Below are positions 33,057-40,370 of a DNA stretch of 64,000 nucleotides, piece by piece; within the stretch, counting starts at the first letter, position 1; each line of letters opens with the position of its first letter. The position numbers and the translations under genes were made by a program. The stretch comes from Fibrobacter sp. (GTDB taxonomy: Bacteria; Fibrobacterota; Fibrobacteria; Fibrobacterales; Fibrobacteraceae). The DNA is taken from positions 1 through 64,000 of the forward strand of contig JAFXLS010000095.1 of the NCBI GenBank assembly GCA_017530965.1, written 5' to 3'. A model generated the notes under the pieces. The model had not been told where the DNA came from and did no database searches. It worked only from the letters and a program-made list of their open reading frames with translations.

Positions 33057-33995
33057 ATGTCTGACAATACCAATCATTCTACAAAAAACTACATCGTCAC
33101 GAACGAACAGGGCGAAGAATTTCTGTTGCCCAAATACGCGGCGACATTCCGCATCCTGATGGATGACAAGGACACAATCCGCGACGTACTCAACAGCCTG
33201 CTCCAGCTGGACCGCGACCATGAAATTGTAGACCTCGAATATGAATTCGAGAAACCCATCGACATCTTTATGCCCGAAAACGACCCCGCGCGCCTCGACG
33301 TCTGGGTGCATACTAGGGACAACCGCTACTTGAATGTCGAAATGCAAAACAAGGTTCACGCTTTCTTTTTCGATCGTATGCAGCTTTACAATTCGTACCT
33401 CACGCTGCGCGGCAAGTACGAGTTCAACCGTTCGGATTATTTCATGGGCCTGCCGGAAGAGGAACGCAAGTACCGATACTACGAACTCCCGGAAACGGTA
33501 TCCATTTGGCTCTGTAACGATTCCGTTCTCAGGACGAAGGATATCTACAAGGATGTATGGTCCACTTACAGCGAACATGAGGTCAAGTCAGGGAACGCCC
33601 TTCCCATTTCGCGGAAAAATAGGTATATTATCGTTGATCTGCCTAATTTCGTGAAACTGCGCAAGGGCGTGAAAACCCGCGAGGATTTCTGGCTCAGGCT
33701 TATCTCCAGAGGACCGCTCCAGGTTCCCGAGACGGTGGATCCGATTTTTGCGAATGCGCTAGACCGCCTGCGCGTAAGTCGCGTGAACCCTGAACTCTTG
33801 AAAGCCTTGGAGGCAAACATGTTCGACCATCATGAATACGAAGTTCTCGAAGCCGAAGCCTACCTCAAGGGCCAAGCAAATGGCGCACGGCAGGAACGTG
33901 AAAAAAACGAAGCTCGCGACTCAAAACGGGCTGACTTCTTGCGTTCGCAGAATGTGCCTGACAACGTGATTGCGGCAATGCTAGCCTTGAAATAG
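33057..33995 (+). CDS. Rpn-family recombination-promoting nuclease / PD-(D/E)XK protein
   Basis: A 312-residue protein of the Rpn/PDDEXK_2 family. The core is near residues 75-105: the metal-binding Asp in RLDVWVHT and the ExQ-type pair in NVEMQNKVHAFF, followed by RMQLYNSYL and, further on, PETVSIWLCN and RYIIVDLPNF. A charged C-terminal tail (LKGQANGARQEREKNEARDSKR) is typical. Rpn proteins are DNA nucleases linked to RecA-independent recombination and occur in many copies in gut bacteria. AAAGGAAA precedes the ATG. It is monocistronic with a terminator at 34022-34047. Confidence 0.88.
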   Translation: MSDNTNHSTKNYIVTNEQGEEFLLPKYAATFRILMDDKDTIRDVLNSLLQLDRDHEIVDLEYEFEKPIDIFMPENDPARLDVWVHTRDNRYLNVEMQNKVHAFFFDRMQLYNSYLTLRGKYEFNRSDYFMGLPEEERKYRYYELPETVSIWLCNDSVLRTKDIYKDVWSTYSEHEVKSGNALPISRKNRYIIVDLPNFVKLRKGVKTREDFWLRLISRGPLQVPETVDPIFANALDRLRVSRVNPELLKALEANMFDHHEYEVLEAEAYLKGQANGARQEREKNEARDSKRADFLRSQNVPDNVIAAMLALK

Positions 33996-34021
33996 CATTT
34001 TTTTATAAGTCCGAAATTGGG

Positions 34022-34047
34022 AAGCCGATCCTTGGGGTCGGCTTTTT
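34022..34047 (+). terminator. Terminator of the Rpn-family gene
   Basis: A stem of about 9 bp with a bulged T (AAGCCGATCC with GGTCGGCTT) and a TTGG-type loop, followed directly by a run of T. It also insulates the downstream lipoprotein gene. Confidence 0.88.
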
Positions 34048-34105
34048 CAATTCCTGCGACATTTAACTAAATTTGTCAAAAACGATTGAGGTTACTGGAG
34101 GTTCT

Positions 34106-35290
34106 GTGAAGATTTTTAAAAGCGTCATTGCGAGCCCTGTAAGGGCGAAGCAATCCATTTTTGGTCGGTTAGTATTTGCGCTTGTCTTTGCGTGTATTTT
34201 CATTGCGTGTGGCGATGAGTCTGGTAGCTCCGCTCCCGATCCAATCGGTGAAATCTCGTCGAGTAGCAATGAGGACCTTGGTTCCAGTTCTTCAGTGGCG
34301 GAGAAAAATTCTTCTAGCTCTGTAAAGCCTGGAGATGATTCGCAGAAGAGTTCTAGTAGCAAAAAGAATAATTCCAGTAGTTCTAGCGGGGATGGAAACT
34401 CTTCATCTTCTAGTAGTACAGAAACTATATGTAACGATGGTGATTTGGATACGCTTTATTCTGGGCTATATATTATATACAGAAAATGTGAAAATGGAAC
34501 ATGGGTGAAGGATCATTATGATGTTTTGCCTGCTTCATCGTCCTCTTCCTCTGATGCTCATTACGATATGACGGAACAATTCTATTGCAATGGGTATCCA
34601 GAATGTGAATATGCGTCGGAAGATTTTACGGATCCAAGAGATAAGCAAGTGTACAAAACGCTAACGTATGTATTCCTTGATTCGGGTCATGTTTATCGTG
34701 TCTTTGCCGAAAATTTGAATTATGGTAAACAGATAACGAAAAATTCTCTAAATTTTGACGACAATGCCGTAGAAAAATATTGCTACAACGATGATGAATG
34801 GTATTGTGATAACGGCTTTGGTGGCATGTACACCTGGAGCGAGGCCATGGGACTCCCCAAGGCATGCGATTCGCTATTTGTGGATAGTAGCAGTGCTTGC
34901 AAGGATAGCTTTGTTCCGCCTGAGGGACATTCGGAAAAATTTGGTTTTTATGTTCAGCGTCAGGGAATTTGTCCTGAAGGCTGGCATGTAATGAATGGTC
35001 GAGAATGGTTGCGTTTAAATGATGTGTCCCATAGGGGTTTGAGCTCTCCGATTGTTTGGCATGGGTGGAATAGTCGTGGCTTTTCTGCGCTTCCTGTTGG
35101 TTATTTAAAGGATGGGGAGTTTGTTGATTTTGGTGGATGGGCTGTATTCTTTGAACCAGAAGAGTTTAATGCGGAAGGAGCGAAAAGCCATTATATATCG
35201 AAGCAAGCTCATCATGAAGCGAATGATTACAAAAATATCGCAGCATCCATTCGGTGTGTAGAAGACTACGAAGATACTCTTTGGGAGTAA
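34106..35290 (+). CDS. Lipoprotein with serine-rich linker and FISUMP domain
   Basis: A 394-residue protein started at the GTG at 34106, with GGAGG 4 bases upstream; the frame extends to a TTG at 34073. The signal has a lipobox (ACIFIAC). Residues about 40-105 are a serine-rich linker common in secreted Fibrobacter proteins. The C-terminal half matches the Fibrobacter major paralogous (FISUMP, TIGR02145) domain: FTDPRDKQVYKTLTYVF, FAENLNYG, YTWSEAMG and GICPEGWHVMNGREW. The function is unknown; such lipoproteins are numerous in the genus. A 33-nt palindromic repeat (34124-34156) is embedded in frame just after the start, encoding VIASPVRAKQS. Confidence 0.88.
   Translation: MKIFKSVIASPVRAKQSIFGRLVFALVFACIFIACGDESGSSAPDPIGEISSSSNEDLGSSSSVAEKNSSSSVKPGDDSQKSSSSKKNNSSSSSGDGNSSSSSSTETICNDGDLDTLYSGLYIIYRKCENGTWVKDHYDVLPASSSSSSDAHYDMTEQFYCNGYPECEYASEDFTDPRDKQVYKTLTYVFLDSGHVYRVFAENLNYGKQITKNSLNFDDNAVEKYCYNDDEWYCDNGFGGMYTWSEAMGLPKACDSLFVDSSSACKDSFVPPEGHSEKFGFYVQRQGICPEGWHVMNGREWLRLNDVSHRGLSSPIVWHGWNSRGFSALPVGYLKDGEFVDFGGWAVFFEPEEFNAEGAKSHYISKQAHHEANDYKNIAASIRCVEDYEDTLWE
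34124..34156 (+). repeat. 33-nt palindromic repeat inside the FISUMP lipoprotein signal
   Basis: GTCATTGC arm, inner hairpin GCCCT-GTA-AGGGC and GAAGCAATCC arm. Its length of 33 equals 11 codons, and it is read as VIASPVRAKQS between the first six residues and the hydrophobic core of the signal peptide. The same arms occur at 31902-31934. Confidence 0.85.
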
Positions 35291-35735
35291 TCCCTTAAAA
35301 TCACAAACCTAAAAATTAAAAAGAGTGTGCGCAGGGGTGCACTTTGAGAAATGCGGAGGCGAATGCCTGGCCGCAAAGCGAACATTCGTCGGGCGAAGCC
35401 CGAGGCCATGCGAGCGTGCGGAGCAGGCTGAGCCGGAGCGTTTTTTTTTCGGACATGAAAAGCTGATGCCGATTTCCATCGGCATGACGCGGCCGGGAAG
35501 ACAAGTAAGAAGAATAACGCTTGGCCAACCAAAAAAAGCGTCGGCCAAGGAAAGGGAGGGTGCAGGGAGGGAACCGTGCGGCCTTCGCAAAAGTGTGCAA
35601 GTGAGTGTCGCACAGGCAAGTTTACTTGCCTGTATGACTGAACGTAGCCACGGACGCATAGCGTCCACTCCGAGCTGGGTTCCCTCCCGCATTATCGGGA
35701 TCTTAAGGGCAGAGCCCTTTTACTATATTTGCGGT
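35291..35735. other. Non-coding stretch dense in inverted repeats
   Basis: 445 bases without a convincing gene; ORFs on both strands cross it but show no protein-like composition. It contains CGAATG/CATTCG (35360-35388), TCGGGC-GAA-GCCCGA (35389-35403), ATGCCGAT-TTCC-ATCGGCAT (35466-35485), CTTGGCC/GGCCAAG (35520-35549), GGGAGGGAACC (35565-35575) pairing with GGTTCCCTCCC (35678-35688) around ACAGGCAAGT/ACTTGCCTGT (35612-35633) and GGACGC-ATA-GCGTCC (35652-35666), then AAGGGC-AGA-GCCCTT followed by TT. It is GC-richer than its flanks. It could be a structured RNA or a cluster of repeat elements; no RNase P, tmRNA or 6S signature was found. Confidence 0.6.
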
Positions 35736-36020
35736 ATGCCGTTTTTTACCAAAAGCAATCTTGTGGACTTGCGGGCGGAAGCCGAGCAGCTTTCGATTTG
35801 CGTGGAGCATTTTCTGTATGCGTCGGAGCGCGTAGTCGAGGGCGACTACAAAACGAAGGGCTTTTACGACAATTGCATCGAAAAGTGCAATGGGCGCCTG
35901 AAGGCGATTCATTTCTTGATGGAGTCCATTCGCCAGAACAGGCCCGTTTCGGAAGAAGAACTGGAAGAAACTTTGCCGGATTTTCTAAATTGCCAAAAGA
36001 ACGCTAAAGACAAAAAGTGA
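35736..36020 (+). CDS. Small protein of unknown function
   Basis: A 94-residue soluble protein, mostly helical and charged (LVDLRAEAEQLSICVEHFLYASERVVEG, YDNCIEKCNGRLKAIHFLMESI, PVSEEELEETLPDFL). I recognise no family. The ATG at 35736 has no clear ribosome binding site; TACTAT and TATATT about 8-15 bases upstream could be a -10 element of a leaderless transcript. Its TGA overlaps the rsgA ATG (TGATG), so it is translationally coupled to rsgA. An open frame reaches 35325 but crosses the repeat-dense stretch and is not credible as protein. Confidence 0.7.
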   Translation: MPFFTKSNLVDLRAEAEQLSICVEHFLYASERVVEGDYKTKGFYDNCIEKCNGRLKAIHFLMESIRQNRPVSEEELEETLPDFLNCQKNAKDKK

Positions 36021-37177
36021 TGCTTGATAGCGATTTCGAAGATGAACGCGAACCTAGACGCGTAAGGCCGACCCGCCGCGATCACCGCAGCAGGCGTATC
36101 GATGTGATGCGCGAAATGGAGTCTGGCGTTGTTGACGAGCGCCCGGTCAAGGAGCGTTTCAGTCGCGAATTCAAGAATCCCCGGATCAAGAAAATCAAGG
36201 ACCCGCTCGAAAAGATCGACGAGAAGGATTGCGTCGAGGGCTTGGTGGTCGAAGTGCATCGCCGCACTTGCGAAGTGCGCTTGCCGGAAGAAGGGACTGT
36301 CACGGCCATGTACCGTGCGACGACTTCGAAGGCGCTGGGGGAATTCCCGGCGGTGGGTGACCGCGTGCTTTTGGGGCAGGTGAACGAAGACGAAGATTCT
36401 GGCGAAGGCGTGGGCTCGCAGAAGTATTGCGTGGTGCGTGTGCTCCCGCGAAAGAGCGAACTCAAGCGCCCCGGCCCCCGCGATAGCTTTAGGCGTAAAC
36501 TCACCCTGGCGGCGAACATTGACCAGGTGGTGATTGTCGCAAGCGTGACTCAGCCGGAATTCAACTACGGGTTCATGGACCGCTTCTTGCTGGCAGCGAA
36601 CCTGAATAACTTGCCGTTTGTGCTGGTGCTGACCAAGATGGATTTGCTGCCGAATGGCGAAGCCGATCTGAACGACGATATCCGCGACTTCATGAGTATC
36701 GTGGACAAGGTGATTCCCGTGAGCGTGAAGTCGGGGGTCGGCCTTGAACGCCTGCGCGAAGAACTCCTGGGCAAGTCGTCTGTGTTCAGCGGGCAGAGCG
36801 GCGTGGGCAAGTCGACGCTGGTGAACGCCCTGGTACCGGGTGCCGAACTCGAAACCGGTGCCGTGCGAGAACGCGACGGAAAGGGTCGGCATACGACGAC
36901 TTCTTCGAGCCTGTTCGATTTCCCGGGTGGCGGCTACGTGATCGATACGCCGGGCATTAGGAGCATTGGCCTTGCCGACGGTGACGATGATATGGACGGC
37001 GAGACCTTGGCGAAGATTTTCCCGGGATTTTTCGAGGGTGACTTGTTTACCTGCAAGTACAGCAACTGCAAGCACCTGAAGGAACCGGGCTGCTCGGTGC
37101 GCGAAGCGGTAGAATCGGGCAAGCTTTCGCGGGCCCGCTATGCGAGTTATTTGAGAATTTTGAATTCTAGGAACTAG
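36020..37177 (+). CDS. rsgA: Small ribosomal subunit biogenesis GTPase RsgA
   Basis: A 385-residue circularly permuted GTPase: the G4 motif TKMD precedes G1 (GQSGVGKST) and G3 (DTPG), with RHTTTSSSLF as the switch region. An N-terminal OB-fold and a C-terminal zinc knuckle (FTCKYSNCKHLKEPGC) frame it. RsgA checks 30S maturation. The ATG at 36020 overlaps the upstream stop; a GTG one codon earlier is possible but unneeded. The N-terminal 60 residues are longer and more basic than usual (RRVRPTRRDHRSRR), perhaps contacting rRNA. Confidence 0.95.
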   Translation: MLDSDFEDEREPRRVRPTRRDHRSRRIDVMREMESGVVDERPVKERFSREFKNPRIKKIKDPLEKIDEKDCVEGLVVEVHRRTCEVRLPEEGTVTAMYRATTSKALGEFPAVGDRVLLGQVNEDEDSGEGVGSQKYCVVRVLPRKSELKRPGPRDSFRRKLTLAANIDQVVIVASVTQPEFNYGFMDRFLLAANLNNLPFVLVLTKMDLLPNGEADLNDDIRDFMSIVDKVIPVSVKSGVGLERLREELLGKSSVFSGQSGVGKSTLVNALVPGAELETGAVRERDGKGRHTTTSSSLFDFPGGGYVIDTPGIRSIGLADGDDDMDGETLAKIFPGFFEGDLFTCKYSNCKHLKEPGCSVREAVESGKLSRARYASYLRILNSRN

Positions 37178-37182
37178 TTTTG

Positions 37183-37590
37183 ATGGATATTGCTGTAAAA
37201 ATTACCTTGGTGGCGTCGATTGTGCTGGTGGGTTACAACCTGCACCAGTTGGTGACGAGTTACGAGGCAATTTGCGAAAAGGTCAAGGAATTCAAGGCGA
37301 TGGCGCTGGAAAACGATTCGGACGAGAGTGCCGTGCGCCGCTCGAATTTTGTGCTGACGGGAACCCTTTCGCTTTTGTTTATTGTACTGACGTACCTTTC
37401 GGACTTTGCTTATTGGGTGGTGGGCGCCGTATTCTTGAAGCTTGCCGTATCTATGTACTTGTCGCATTTGGAAATTTCGCAGATTTTTAAGGAAGATTCT
37501 ATCCGCCCGAAGTTCTTCAAGATGACCAAGGTCGATGCCGCGGTGAATGTCTTGATGGGGCTTGGGGTGGCGGTGATTTCTGTGTCGTGA
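37183..37590 (+). CDS. Small membrane protein, unknown function
   Basis: A 135-residue protein with about four hydrophobic segments (around residues 5-25, 57-72, 75-95 and 118-135) and a charged loop (EKVKEFKAMALENDSDESAVRRSN). The ATG at 37183 follows the rsgA stop by 5 bases; a TTG one codon earlier is less likely. No family is recognised. It lies between rsgA and an outer-membrane-type protein in a same-strand run. Confidence 0.75.
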   Translation: MDIAVKITLVASIVLVGYNLHQLVTSYEAICEKVKEFKAMALENDSDESAVRRSNFVLTGTLSLLFIVLTYLSDFAYWVVGAVFLKLAVSMYLSHLEISQIFKEDSIRPKFFKMTKVDAAVNVLMGLGVAVISVS

Positions 37591-37597
37591 GGAGCCT

Positions 37598-38209
37598 ATG
37601 AAAAAGATAATCGCCTTGCTCGTGTTTGCGCTGTTTGCCTGCGTTCCGTCTTGGTCCCAGGATGCTATGTCTATGGAACCGATGGGTACTGGTGGCGCAA
37701 GTTCGCAGTCTGCAGGACCGTTGCTTAACGGAATTCGTACGCCCTTGATTTTGGGCGGAGCCCTTGGCTTTGGCTCGGGCACGGGCGTGGGTTCTGACCG
37801 AGGAATCGGACTTTACCAGATTGAACCCATGATTGGTATATGGTACCCGGGACTTGGCGTGTTCCGTGTGGGTTACGGCATGTTCTGCTACGACGAAGAT
37901 ATGGAAAACGGTGATGAATACGACGTGGACCATTCTGAATTTGATTTTGAACTGGGTATCCATTTGCTGGGTGAAGTTTACTTGATGGGTAGCTATTCTC
38001 GTGTCAAGGAATTGAGTGATTTGGGCGATGTCGCCTGGAATGAATGGGGCGTGAGCTTTGGTTCGCTGTTCTCCATATTCTCGAAGACCCTGCTCTTTGC
38101 CGAAGTGGGTTACCGCTGGGTGTTGACCCATTATGACCCGTTTAAGGACAAGAAGGTTCATGGTGGGCGCCTGCAGTTGAATGTGGGTTTTGCCTCTTAC
38201 GTGTTCTAG
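37598..38209 (+). CDS. Exported outer-membrane barrel-like protein
   Basis: A 203-residue protein with a signal peptide (ends VPSWS-QD) and a strand-rich mature part with Gly/aromatic alternation (IGIWYPGLGVFRVGYGMF, FELGIHLLGEVYLMGSYSRV), ending NVGFASYVF with a terminal Phe, as in eight- to ten-stranded outer-membrane barrels. GAGGAG precedes the ATG. The function is unknown. Confidence 0.78.
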   Translation: MKKIIALLVFALFACVPSWSQDAMSMEPMGTGGASSQSAGPLLNGIRTPLILGGALGFGSGTGVGSDRGIGLYQIEPMIGIWYPGLGVFRVGYGMFCYDEDMENGDEYDVDHSEFDFELGIHLLGEVYLMGSYSRVKELSDLGDVAWNEWGVSFGSLFSIFSKTLLFAEVGYRWVLTHYDPFKDKKVHGGRLQLNVGFASYVF

Positions 38210-38269
38210 TTTTTTTGCGGGACCCTTTAGGGTTTGAAGCAATCTGTGTTTGATTTCTGAGGATTTAAG

Positions 38270-38905
38270 TTGTCTGAGTTTAAGAAGAATGTTGCTGTTT
38301 TAGGGGGGGCGTTCGATCCGGTTCATTTGGACCATATTAGGGTAGCAAAGACTTGTCTGCAAAAAGGATTTTGCGACGAGGTGTGGTTTATGCCGAGTCC
38401 TGACCGCTGGGACAAAAAGCTGAATGCGAGCCCCGAAGACCGCTTTGCCATGCTGGAACTCGCCATGGAAGGCGACCCGCGGCTGATTCTTTCGGATTTG
38501 GAAATACAACAGGGTGATTTTCGCGGTTCGTACGTGTTCTTGTGCGGACTCAAGGAAAAATTCCCGGAGATTAACTTTCGCTTGTTGACGGGTGCCGATA
38601 CCTATGACGGTATTCCGCATTGGCGCGACCCGATGACGTTCTTTGGTACGAATTACAACGGACACTTGTTGTTGCGTGACATTGAACTGATTGTATTTGC
38701 CCGTAACGGTTACCCGAAGCCGGACATGGAGGCTCACAAGGCGAAGGGCTATGCGGACTTGTTGTGGCTAGGACCGGAGCAGGGCTTTGAAGGCGTGTAT
38801 TCGAGTACCGCGATTCGCAAGGCGTTGCTGTGTGGCGAAGAGCCCAAGGGATTGCACCCGAAGGTGTACGAGTATATTAAGCAGCATAATCTGTATAGAG
38901 AATAG
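38270..38905 (+). CDS. nadD: Nicotinate-nucleotide adenylyltransferase
   Basis: A 211-residue nucleotidyltransferase that adenylates nicotinate mononucleotide in NAD synthesis. The HxGH-type motif appears as GGAFDPVHLDH near residue 12 and the second nucleotide loop as YSSTAIRKAL near residue 183. The only in-frame start upstream of the essential N-terminal strand is TTG at 38270, with AGGA about 8 bases upstream. The third position of the first motif (LDH rather than xGH) is unusual but the His pair is kept. NadD and the short CinA/PncC at 3634 both serve NAD metabolism. Confidence 0.88.
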   Translation: MSEFKKNVAVLGGAFDPVHLDHIRVAKTCLQKGFCDEVWFMPSPDRWDKKLNASPEDRFAMLELAMEGDPRLILSDLEIQQGDFRGSYVFLCGLKEKFPEINFRLLTGADTYDGIPHWRDPMTFFGTNYNGHLLLRDIELIVFARNGYPKPDMEAHKAKGYADLLWLGPEQGFEGVYSSTAIRKALLCGEEPKGLHPKVYEYIKQHNLYRE

Positions 38906-38910
38906 ATGGA

Positions 38911-38986
38911 TGGTGTGTAATGTGAAGTGTGAAATGAATAATGACTAATCACACTTCTCACATCCCACATCCCACATCCCACATTT
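38911..38986. repeat. Heptameric tandem repeat with inverted arms
   Basis: The stretch reads in 7-base units, TGTGAAG/TGTGAAA-like on the left and three CCCACAT units followed by CCCACATT on the right. The left arm (TGTGAAGTGTGA) is complementary to the right (TCACACTTCTCACA), so it can fold. It fills the gap between nadD and the RluA-family gene. Confidence 0.8.
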
Positions 38987-39010
38987 GAATCCTGTAACCC
39001 GATTTTTCTT

Positions 39011-40030
39011 ATGCCAGTACCTTCAGATATGTACTTTGAGAGTGTGGTGCAGCCGGAGCATGAAGGCTGGCTGTTGCTCGATTCGCTCTGCAAGCGCTTT
39101 ACTTACCACAGTCGTGAACTGTGGGGCGAAAAGATTGTGAACGGCTTTGTGGCGGTGAATGGAGAAGTCGCTAATTTGGAGACTGTAGCGCACCGTGGCG
39201 ATAAGGTGGTTTACCACGTAACGAACTACACCGAGCCCGATGTTCCGACGGATTTTAAGGTCGTGTTTGAAGACGACGAATTCATGCTGGTGGCAAAGCC
39301 TGCGGGCGTGCCGGTACACCATACCGGCCATATATTCTACAATACCTTTACGGCGATTGTGCGTCGCGGAACTGACTACGAGACCGCGACCCCCATGCAT
39401 CGCCTGGACCGCGATACGGGCGGACTCATGCTGTTTGCGAAGTATGCGGAGTCGGCGGCAAGATTCCAGAAGAATCTGGACCGCATTTTGCTGAAGAAAT
39501 TTTATATGGCGGTCGTGCGCGGGGACTTCCCGTCTGAACCGGTAGATTGCACGATGCCTTTGCGCGAAGACCCCGCAGACCGCTTGCGGCTCCGCATGCA
39601 CCACTTTGCCGATGGCAAACCCTGCCACACGCGCTTTAGGAAGGTGGGTGTGGGCGAGTTATCGCAACCGGTGGGCGGCGAGACGAAATATTCCGTAGTC
39701 GAGGCCGAACTTTTGACGGGCCGCAAGCACCAGATTCGTGCACATCTCGCCGAGCTCGGATTCCCGATTCTGGGTGACCGCCTGTACAGCTTCGATGGCG
39801 TCTACTATGAGAAGATGTCCCGCTCCTGGTCTCGGGATTCCTCTGTCGACAATTCCGAAGAAGGCCTTACCGCCGAAGACCTCGCGGCCCTCGGCGGCAA
39901 GTCCCAGATGCTGTATGCGTACAAGGTGGAAATTCAGTTGCCTTATTGGAAAGAATCCCGCGTTTTCGACTGCGCTGACTATCCGGCAGACATGGCGGCG
40001 CTTGTCCAAAACGCTAAAAAGAATGCTTGA
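39011..40030 (+). CDS. RluA-family pseudouridine synthase
   Basis: A 339-residue enzyme converting uridine to pseudouridine in RNA. An S4-like N-terminal segment (LLLDSLCKRFTYHSRELWGEKI to about 80) precedes the catalytic domain; HRLDRDTGGL (about residue 130) holds the catalytic Asp, and ELLTGRKHQIRAHLAELGFPILGD is the second family signature. The RNA target (23S site or tRNA) cannot be told from sequence alone. The start at 39011 has no strong ribosome binding site, and Met7 is an alternative. Confidence 0.9.
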   Translation: MPVPSDMYFESVVQPEHEGWLLLDSLCKRFTYHSRELWGEKIVNGFVAVNGEVANLETVAHRGDKVVYHVTNYTEPDVPTDFKVVFEDDEFMLVAKPAGVPVHHTGHIFYNTFTAIVRRGTDYETATPMHRLDRDTGGLMLFAKYAESAARFQKNLDRILLKKFYMAVVRGDFPSEPVDCTMPLREDPADRLRLRMHHFADGKPCHTRFRKVGVGELSQPVGGETKYSVVEAELLTGRKHQIRAHLAELGFPILGDRLYSFDGVYYEKMSRSWSRDSSVDNSEEGLTAEDLAALGGKSQMLYAYKVEIQLPYWKESRVFDCADYPADMAALVQNAKKNA

Positions 40031-40094
40031 ATTGCGAAAAAGCTGACGAAAATGATTTTTTTTCAAAAAAACGCAAAAAAATCGCCCTTACCCC

Positions 40095-40122
40095 TTGACG
40101 AAATATTCTGAATATCTATATT
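40095..40122 (+). promoter_or_regulatory. Promoter of the tRNA-Asn gene
   Basis: TTGACG (40095-40100), 16-base spacer, TATATT (40117-40122), about 50 bases before the mature tRNA 5' end. Confidence 0.7.
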
Positions 40123-40172
40123 TGGTGCCGTCGATGAGAGCAATCTCAAAGACAAAAGTCTAACGACTAGAT

Positions 40173-40245
40173 TGCTTCATAGCTCAGTTGGTAGAGCCCG
40201 CGACTGTTAATCGCGTTGTCCTTGGTTCGAGTCCAAGTGAAGCAG
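40173..40245 (+). tRNA. tRNA-Asn (anticodon GTT)
   Basis: Full cloverleaf: acceptor TGCTTCA with TGAAGCA (7 perfect pairs), D arm GCTC/GAGC, anticodon stem CGCGA/TCGCG around loop CTGTTAA (GTT, reading AAC/AAU), five-base variable loop, T arm CTTGG-TTCGAGT-CCAAG, discriminator G. CCA is not encoded. The open frame that begins inside it is an artefact. Confidence 0.97.
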
Positions 40246-40247
40246 TG

Positions 40248-40281
40248 AAAAAGGTTCCGATGAAAGTCGGGACCTTTTTCT
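40248..40281 (+). terminator. Terminator of the tRNA-Asn gene
   Basis: AAAGGTTCC pairs with GGGACCTTT (one G-U) around a ten-base loop, followed by T runs (TTTTTCTTTTT), starting 3 bases after the tRNA. Confidence 0.88.
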
Positions 40282-40370
40282 TTTTCGGGGTCTCCAGATG
40301 GTTTGTGCCTAGGAAATGGAAGAAATATTTCTATTTTTTAACAAATCAGTTCTGTTTGGAGAATAGCACC

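Noticed and set aside
35309-35692. Minus-strand ORFs over the repeat-dense stretch
   Set aside because: Composition is that of translated inverted repeats (Cys/Arg/Ser/Leu-rich), with no start signal; more likely non-coding.
35291-35735. RNase P RNA, tmRNA or 6S RNA
   Set aside because: No GAGGAAAGTCC core, no tRNA-like T-arm end with tag frame, and no 6S open-complex bubble on either strand.
38911-38986. Possible CRISPR-like array
   Set aside because: The units are 7 bases with no spacers and no cas genes nearby; this is a heptamer repeat.
40188-40370. Extension of the Pro/Ala/Lys-rich protein upstream into the tRNA
   Set aside because: The frame is open by chance through tRNA-Asn and its terminator; the signal peptide and ribosome binding site fit the ATG at 40371.
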